This document shows, piece after piece, positions 56,966 through 64,000 of a stretch of DNA of 64,000 bases. Location of the stretch: positions 1,116,001-1,180,000 of the forward strand of contig JACONQ010000003.1 in NCBI GenBank assembly GCA_014281115.1, given 5' to 3'. Position 1 is the stretch's first letter; the number at the start of each line of letters is the position of its first letter. Both the position numbers and the translations under genes were made by a program. Under the pieces are notes generated by a model. The model had not been told where the DNA came from, did not search any database, and worked only from the letters and a program-made list of their open reading frames with translations. This DNA comes from Laburnicola sp. R22_1 (lineage: Eukaryota > Ascomycota > Dothideomycetes > Pleosporales > Didymosphaeriaceae).

Positions 56966-59160
56966 TTAGTAGCCCGGACAGATTAGTCCGCCGGATAGTT
57001 TTTGCCAAGACTACAACACTTCACTATAAATTATAATGTCTTAATAATATAACGCGTTATTATCTAATTAAGAAGGCAGAATTAAGCTTGCCCTTTATAC
57101 CTATTAGAATAAGTAAATTTTAAGCCTATAATACGCTACTATAGTATATAATATTCTAAAGTCTATACTAAGCAATTAAATTAATAGAATTACTGCCTAA
57201 GCAGATACATAATTAGGTATAGTAAAGCTTACTATAACTAAAGAGCAGACGCTTATATAGTATATTCTTAACCTAGATTTGTAAGAATTTGCACCCTAGC
57301 TAGGTAAGGTAGAAAATATAGCTAATAAACTACTAGCTGCGTAGTACAAAGACTTTATAGAATAATACTAGGCTTAGCACTTTATAAAGCGCGTACCTAA
57401 GCTTAAAATAGCTTTTAATTAAGTAAAGGACTAATAGAGGATATAATAGAAAGATCTAGAGGTTATAAATGCGTAGTTTTAGCTAGTAGAGAATATAAAA
57501 GCTAAGTATAGAGTGCAGAATAAAGATATCTATAACTTTAATAAGATAGGCTTTTAGATAGGAGTTATTAGCTTAATAAAGATTATAACTAGTTTAGAAA
57601 GATATTCTTAACTTACGCTTATTTAGCTAGGCAACTATAAGTAGGTTATAGTAATTTAGAGTATTTGTGCTACTAGATATACTGCCCTACCCTTTATTAT
57701 TTATTAAGGGCAAGTCTATATTTTAGTATAGTATAAGAAGACTAGTATACCCTATAATTAAAAGCTCTTAGTCTCTAAGACTAGCTAGACTAACTAATAA
57801 GCTTAGAGTTATATAGTTAAAGCACTTTAACGCATATATAAGGTCGCGCATAGTAGAGTTATAGAGATTACTTATTCTAGACAGCTATAAGAGCTACTAC
57901 TTCTAGAATTTTAAGAATTATTACCTAGAATAAAAAATTCTAACACTTTATATACTAGTGCACTTATCTTATATTCTTTAGCTGCTTAATACAGTCTATT
58001 TTACGCTACTAAAGCTAAAGTACTCCTAGCGTATATAGGACTTAGCGTGCTAACGCGTCTTTTATATTAATAAAAAGGACTTTTTACTAGCCTTTTGTAA
58101 TGCGTTTTTTAATATATTTATATTAAAAAACTATAAAAAAGCCTTTAAGGCCTTTAGGCTTATTTCTTTAGATATATTAGTAGTAGTAGATCGCCTTAAT
58201 ATGCGTATTCACACTCTACCTTAGGGTACCCTACTAGATACACTATAGTAAGCCAGAACTCTAAGCAATACTCTTAAGTTTAGATTCTAGTTAAAGCTTA
58301 TACGCAACTCTTTTATTTAGTCTCTATATAATACTAAATTAAGCTACTTATAGCTTATAAAAGGTGCTAAACTTATGCTCTACTATAGTGTACTTTAAGA
58401 GACCTATATTAAGAAACTTAAGAAGCAAATTAAGGTTCTAATAAAGCGAAAAACGCGTAAAAGAAAGCGTATTCAAAAAGATAGGACGCTAGGCTTTACT
58501 TAAGAAGCAGATTTAGAAATAAAAAGCCCTTCTATTAGGGTAAAGTTATTAAAAAGGGCGCGAGGTAGTAGTAAGGAAGAGGTAGATTCCTTAATATAAT
58601 ACTACTATAGAAGGTACGAAGAGCCTAGACACAACGTAAGGACCTATTAAATAGATAAAAAAATAGAAAAGAAGTTAGATATTACTCTTAGTAGCTTATT
58701 TTTAGATAGTGTTAATAGTAAATTAGAGTGGTTTTATTATAGGTTACTATAAGACTAAAAATAATAGGTTAACTTTATCTTATAATAGTACACACTTAGT
58801 AACTAAAAATTAGATAAAGTACTACTTAAGATATAGTATACTTTACTATAAATTATAATAAGTATACTATAAATTACCTATATATAGTATAGTAGATAAT
58901 ATATTATATATTATAGGGAGTCTTATTATAAGTTTATACTGCTAAGAAAGACTTCTTAGCTTTATATAGCTACTATAGCTACGCAAAGAGGCTACACAAC
59001 GTAAAAAGTAGATTAAATAGTAACTTAGTATATTATAAGTTATAGTAGGTTATTATAAGTTACTATAAAGTAATGTTAGTAGTGTTCTATAATGAGTTAT
59101 AAGGGACCTTAAAGTTACTAAGAATAACTATCTGGCGGACTAATTTGTCCGGGCTACTAA
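56966..59160 (+). mobile_element. Third pogo-like transposon family, heavily RIP-mutated
   Basis: A 2195-bp element with TA on both sides (56964-56965 and 59161-59162). Inverted repeats run TTAGTAGCCCGGACAGATTA at the left end, with a matching right end ending CGGGCTACTAA. Inside, forward-strand fragments of a DDE transposase can be read between stops: ICATRYTALPFIIY, LLILDSYKSYYF and a Lys/Arg-rich C-terminus. CA and TG are nearly absent. It is non-functional and distinct in its ends from the other families in the window. Confidence 0.82.
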
Positions 59161-59190
59161 TAGATTATATTATAAAATAGTGCTTTTTTA

Positions 59191-59432
59191 TAATTACCTT
59201 TTTTACGCTCTTTTTAATTACTAAATAGGGGGCTCTACTTTTTTATTATATTATTTAAGATAAAAGTCTTTATTATTCTACTCCTAGGTAGATAATTTAA
59301 CAACACATAGTAACTATTTTATATTAACTAAGCACTTTTTAATTACTAAGTAGGGGGCTTTGCTTTTTTTGTTATGTTATTTAAGATAAAAGCCTTTGTC
59401 GTTCTACCCCTAGGTAGTTAATTTAACGCCAC
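59191..59432 (+). repeat. Two direct copies of the 115-bp repeat
   Basis: Copies at about 59191-59308 and 59335-59432, each with the TAAGTAGGGGGCT-like block and the CTACCCCTAGGTAG-like block. They are spaced by about 26 bp. Confidence 0.7.
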
Positions 59433-60065
59433 ACACATATTAACTAAATTAGCTATATAAAAGCTATTAAATTAGCTACTAAAGTTAAAATTTAATTAAG
59501 TTTTAGGGTTAAGAGGAGAGCTAAGCAACTTAGGCGAGTGGATCGTGTTGGTCGCAATTAATGCTTGACATGCAAGCCGTCCGCAGGTCGCTATCCAGCC
59601 AATTGCTGCCAAGGTCTGTCTCCCACCGTCTGATCGATCGCCTACCTAGGTATGGCATGCCGCGTCCTTCAAGGCGCCTCTGCGCGTACATCGCTCTTCT
59701 GGAACAGGTGCATTTGCCTTCACAACGCGCCCTGGCTCCGAAATTGGAAGTATATCACAGTTATAAATTCCATCAAGGAGCCAGTCTGTACTCGTTCCTT
59801 CTCACCATTTGTTATCTACATCATCGCTCCTGCACTACGTCGCTCACAGGATTTAGTTTCACAAAGTCTTGCACGGCTCTCCATTTCTACGTACCCAAGT
59901 AGTACCAACACTACGATTGCTCACACGTCCCTACTGTTGCCATAGTCTTTACAACAATCAAGCTCTTTTCCTACACTTTTCGCTTTTCCTACGTCTTCCT
60001 CGACAGTTCTGACGTGCAGGATTGGGGCCTGCAGCTAATACCTAGGCGGACCGTTTTAAAGCACC
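59433..60065. other. Island edge and chitinase upstream region
   Basis: AT-rich to about 59530, then normal composition. The last 400 bp are C/T-rich, as in a fungal 5' leader. No gene is supported. Confidence 0.45.
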
Positions 60066-61350
60066 ATGAGCCGAACTCCCGCACAAGTACCCTACTCCGA
60101 CCACAACATCATTTTCTCACAACCACAAGGCAAAATGTATTTCAACGCAGTATACTACCCCAATTGGCGGATATACCGCAACCAGCCTCCTCTATCTCTC
60201 AACTTTGACGTCATCTCCCATGTCTTCTATGCCTTTGCCTGGTCTGACCACTTCCCCGCTCGTTATGTCGCTGCTGACCGGTTCTCAGGGTCAAGCCGGA
60301 TGGGACCGTATATGTACTTTACTCCTCGGGTTGAAACTCGGCATTTGGCTGATTTGCATAGCTCAGCGATGAATGGGCAGACGCCCAGATACAGGTGCCG
60401 GGTGCAGGCGATATCCCAGAAACAACAGGCTGTCTGAATGCCTTTGCGCTGGTAAAACAGAAATATACGCGACTGCGGGTGGTCTTGTCGGTAGGGGGAG
60501 GCGGCAAGGGAAGTGAGCCATTTGCTGAAGTAGCACGACACCAATTCAGTCGCGATCGGTTTGCGCAAACAGCGTTGGGGTTGGTGCAGCAGTTCGGGAT
60601 AGACGGCATCGACAGTGAGGGAACAGTCCCGATTTCAGACGCGCGGCAGCATGCTGACAAAGTACAGTCGACTGGGAGCATCCTTCAGACGCAAGGCAAG
60701 GCGAGGATTATGTGCAGTTGTTGGCGACGCTGCGAGCGTATCTGCCTGCTCCTCAATACACGCTCACCTCAGCTCTTCCAGCGGGCGAATGGGCTCTGCA
60801 GCACATCAACCTCGCTCATGCGTCTCACTATCTCGACATGATCAACCTCATGTCGTACGACTTCTCCGGGCCATGGGTGCCAAAGTGCGGCCATCACGCG
60901 CAGCTCTTCACCCCACAGATGCCGCACTGTGCCGAGGCGGCGATATCATGCCACTCGGCCGTCTCGTACATGGTCCGGCAGGGCGTACCCACGAACAAGA
61001 TCCTCATGGGCGTTCCTGCATACGGCCGCTCGTTCACGGGCACCGGAGGCGTGGGTGATTCGTATTCCGGACATGCGGGGGAGGAAGGCACATTCGAGTA
61101 CCAGGACCTGCCGCGGCCAGGGGCACAAGAGCATGTCGACGAGCAGGTGGGCGCGGCCTTTTGCGTGGGCGGAGACGGCGGCTTTGTGACGTACGACACG
61201 CCGCACACGGTGCAGATGAAGGCGAGATATGTGCGCCAGTACGGCCTGGCCGGGCTGTTCTACTGGACGGGCACGGGCGACGCGAGCGCGCACACGCAAA
61301 AGGACCGGAGCTTGGTGTACAACGGCTTCCTGGGCCTGTTCCCACAGTAG
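60066..61350 (+). CDS. GH18 chitinase without obvious signal peptide
   Basis: Four exons: 60066-60241, 60289-60313, 60362-60614 and 60668-61350, with introns of 47, 48 and 53 bp. The product has 378 residues. It hydrolyses chitin with substrate assistance. The catalytic motif DxxDxDxE is DGIDIDWE with E155 as acid; intron 3 interrupts it and splicing rebuilds it. Other family blocks are YFNAVYYPNWRIYR, ISHVFYAFAWV, VVLSVGGGGKG, INLMSYDFSGPW, MGVPAYGRSF and the closing GLAGLFYWTGTGD. Without splicing, stops follow exons 1, 2 and 3. No N-terminal hydrophobic segment is seen from this ATG or the next (MYFNAVYY), so the enzyme may be intracellular or an upstream exon was missed. No chitin-binding module is present. 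Confidence 0.92.
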
Positions 61351-61714
61351 ATAGATAGAGAGGCAATACACTTGTTCGGCAGCAATGCTCCGACGGCGTC
61401 ATGGTGCTGGCAATAACTCAGCGGAGGAAGAGAATCACGAGGTTGCGGCGTCTGTAGGCGTTGATTGGCTCCGAAGCCGTCAGAATAACCTCATACCTCC
61501 CCCACAACCACACGCGGATGCCCGTCGCTGCTGCACCCCCGCTCCCTGCCTCTGGCGAGTGAATGAACTTGATCTGCCGTGCCCGCTGCTCCCCAGACGC
61601 CTCCACTTCGCGCCGTCCCCGTCCCCGTCCCCGTCCCCGTCCCCGTCCCCGTCCCCAAATTGGCCAGGACCTGCGAACTGCGAACGTGCGCGTCCATGCA
61701 GGCCAGCTGGACTC
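61351..61714. other. Chitinase-VPS53 intergenic region
   Basis: 364 bp, GC-rich, with the VPS53 promoter and a hexamer repeat listed next. Frames on both strands here are products of the repeat. Confidence 0.5.
61615..61656. repeat. (GTCCCC)7 hexanucleotide repeat
   Basis: Seven perfect units, 42 bp, ending 58 bp before the VPS53 start codon. It lies in the promoter or 5' leader. Confidence 0.95.
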
Positions 61715-64000
61715 ATGCCTGCACCTGCGTCCTCGCTCGACTCCGGTATGCGCCCGCTGAACCATCTGGGGGCATAGACTGACTTCTGCAGCTGACTATG
61801 ACCCTCTCGACCATCTGAACGCCCTCTTCACCCATCCCTCGACGCTGCAGTCCGCGGCCGCCACGGCGGAGACGCTCCGCAGCTACCAAGATGACCTGGA
61901 CGAGGACATTGCCGCCTTCGTGGCCTACCAGACCGCCTCGGACGCCGACAGCGTGCAGCGCGTGCAGGCGGCAAAGGCAGAGCTGGCCGACCTGTTCCAG
62001 AAGATCGAGAGCGTGCAGGCCCGCGCCCTGCAGACCGAGCAGACCATTGCCGACATGACGGCTGATATCAAGCGGCTAGACAATACAAAGCGGAATCTGA
62101 CGCTATCTATGACGGCACTGAAGCGCCTGCAGATGCTCACGACGGCGTACGAGCAGCTGTGCAGCCTCAGCAAGTCGCGCCAGTATCGCGAATGCGCACA
62201 GCTGCTACAGGCCGTCCTGCAGCTCGTGGCCCACTTCAAGAGCTACCGGTCCATCGATCAGATAGCAACCCTTAGTCGCAATGTGGCCGACCTGCAACGC
62301 GCGCTCTTGGAGCAAGTGTGCGAGGATTTCGAGGTCGTCTTCGCCAAGGGCGAGGTTGCCCAACGGAGACCAATGTTGACCGAGGCGTGCCTGGTCATCG
62401 ACGCGCTCGGAGAGCATGCCAGAACCCGGCTCATCAACTGGTATTGCAATACCCAGCTACGCGAGTACCGACAGGTATTCCGTGGCAACGATGAGGTTGC
62501 CAACCCGCAATAGTACATCAAGCAATCGCTAACAGTGCGCAGGCCGGCTCATTGGACAACATCACTAGGAGATACTCCTGGTTCAATCGTATGATGAAGA
62601 CATACGACGTCGAGCATGCCGCCATCTTTCCGGCGTATTGGAAGGCGGACGAGATGCTGGCCAACTCATTTTGCGAAGGCACGCGGGATGACTTTAAGGC
62701 TATACTACAACGCTCCATGCGGAGAGGGGATGGGCAGACTTTAGACGTCCATTTGCTTCTTTCATGTCTGCAGGAGACGCTCGATTTCGAGCATAGCCTT
62801 GAACGGCGCTTCTCAAACGAGGTTGGTAGTCCCTGTGATTGGGCGTTTCGTGCTCACATGTAGCAGTCGCGCTCTTCTATCGATACAATGGCGTCTAAAG
62901 AAGACAAGTCTCATGCCTCCAGCCAGACTATATCCGAGGCCTTCGAGCCTTACATGCGCCTTTGGGTGGAGTCACAAGACAAGTATGTTTACAGGATATG
63001 AAGGAGGTGTGCCTTGTGTACTGACCATCGTAGGCAATTGGCAACTTTGATCCCCAAATACCGACAGCAACCATTACGCAACGAGGAAGAAGAGTTTTCG
63101 GCCCAGGCTGTTATACCCTCATCCACAGAGTTGTTCCACTTTTACCGTCTCACATTGGCCCAGTGTGCCAAGCTCTCCAAAGAATCAAGCCTGCTTGAAC
63201 TGTCGAGAACCTTCGCCAAATATCTTGATCAATATGGTCAGCAAGTGCTGTACTACTTTCTAAGTGAGAAGTCGGGCGCGCAAGGCCCGTCGGTGGAAGA
63301 CGCAATACTGATTTTGAACACGGCCGACTACTGCTATGCTACGTGCAACCAGCTGGAGGAAAAAATCAAGAGTCGCATCGATGAGGATCTGCGTGAAAAG
63401 GTTGACCTCCAAAGTCAAGCTGATGCCTTCATGGGCATCGCCTCGGCTACCGTGCGTTTTCTGGTTCGCAAAGTCGAACTGGCATGTGAGCCTAGTTGGC
63501 GCGAAATGCGCAATACACCATGGTCCAAACTAGAAAGCGTGGGGGATCAAAGTACCTACGTTGCTGAGCTGCTACACCACGTCAAGAATGGGTCAGCCGA
63601 GATTCTGAAGCTTTTGCACAAGCAACAGTATGCGCGAGCATTCTGTGATGGACTAGTTGACCAGATGGCGGCAACCTACATCGCGAATATTGTTCAGAGC
63701 AAACCCATCAGTGAGGTCGGAGCGGAGCAGATGCTGTTGGACTCTTACGTACTGAAAAAGGCCTTCACAGAGATTCCCGTAGTCAACGAGGAGCCTGGCA
63801 CAGCGCCGCCAGCGAGGTACGGATTTAATCCCTTCAAACTAGACGCAACACTAACACTCTCCAGCTTCGTCAAACGGGCCAACCAAAGCATGTCCAAAAT
63901 CGACCCCCTCCTCAAAACCCTTCAAGTCCGACCTCACCCGCCTGAAGCCCTCGTCCAAGCCTACCTCATCCACATCGCCGATAAATCGGATACCAACTTC
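61715..64000 (+). CDS. VPS53: GARP complex subunit Vps53, N-terminal 684 residues
   Basis: Exons 61715-61745, 61792-62495, 62543-62821, 62864-62982, 63034-63816 and 63865 to beyond the window, with introns of 42-51 bp. 684 residues are seen. Vps53 is part of the Golgi-associated retrograde protein tether that captures endosome-derived vesicles, the route used to recycle Vps10. The short first exon (MPAPASSLDS) joins DYDPLDHLNALF. Family blocks are LRSYQDDLDEDIAAFVAYQ, NWYCNTQLREYRQVFRG, RYSWFNRMMKTYDVEHAAIF, EGTRDDFKAILQRSMRR and LLSCLQETLDFEHSLERRF, followed by ISEAFEPYMRLWVESQDK. Most of the N-terminal half is coiled coil, as expected for tethering subunits. The 3' end lies outside the window. 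Confidence 0.95.

Noticed and set aside
61418..61765. Reverse-strand frame with a GDGDGDGD or GRGRGRGR run
   Set aside because: The apparent repeat protein is only the translation of the (GTCCCC)7 microsatellite.
1..64000. CRISPR arrays, riboswitches, bacterial-type terminators and ribosome-binding sites
   Set aside because: The window is fungal nuclear DNA; no spaced short repeats of CRISPR type were seen, and tRNA or rRNA genes were not recognised by eye.

Overview
The window is nuclear DNA of a filamentous ascomycete (Pezizomycotina). Three things show this: genes carry many 42-92 bp introns with GT...AG ends and CTAAC/CTGAC-like branch sites; the orthologues read best against fungal housekeeping families; and repeats carry dense TAG/TAA stops and TpA enrichment, the mark of repeat-induced point mutation (RIP). 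The mix of GC-balanced gene blocks and AT-rich RIP islands with Fot/pogo-like elements resembles a Dothideomycete such as a Pleosporales plant-associated fungus. That last placement is inference.

Layout. 1-14.6 kb is a gene block: the C-terminal part of a copper-type P1B ATPase, a small two-exon zinc-binding protein, a RIP-damaged Fot/pogo-like transposon, VPS10, and a secreted subtilisin. 14.6-34.6 kb is an accessory island: a broken gene at its edge, two more RIP-damaged Fot/pogo elements, a full-length chromovirus (Ty3/gypsy) with 279-bp LTRs and a perfect ATTAG target duplication, and inside it a fourth Fot/pogo element that is almost free of RIP and broken by one missing base. AT-rich debris follows, then a 36-bp perfect palindrome and a different RIP-hit pogo family. 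35.4-56.7 kb is the main gene block: NOP12 and DEP1 (divergent), a small secreted cysteine-containing protein, a Zn2Cys6 transcription factor, a RIP-killed secreted-protein gene, MSH1 and HEM12 (divergent), FCY1 and YDJ1 (divergent), and YTH1. 56.8-59.5 kb is a second AT-rich island with another RIP-hit pogo-like element and copies of a roughly 115-bp repeat. 59.5-64 kb holds a GH18 chitinase and the start of VPS53.

How the genes relate. There is no operon or biosynthetic cluster. Most genes are housekeeping: Golgi and vacuolar traffic (VPS10, VPS53, copper ATPase), RNA processing and ribosome assembly (YTH1, NOP12), chromatin (DEP1), haem and pyrimidine salvage (HEM12, FCY1), mitochondrial DNA maintenance (MSH1) and protein folding (YDJ1). 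The accessory component is secreted: the subtilisin, the 223-residue secreted protein, and the inactivated secreted-protein gene. Splice models were built by hand from the sequence; frame was checked across every junction, but no transcript or homology search was available.
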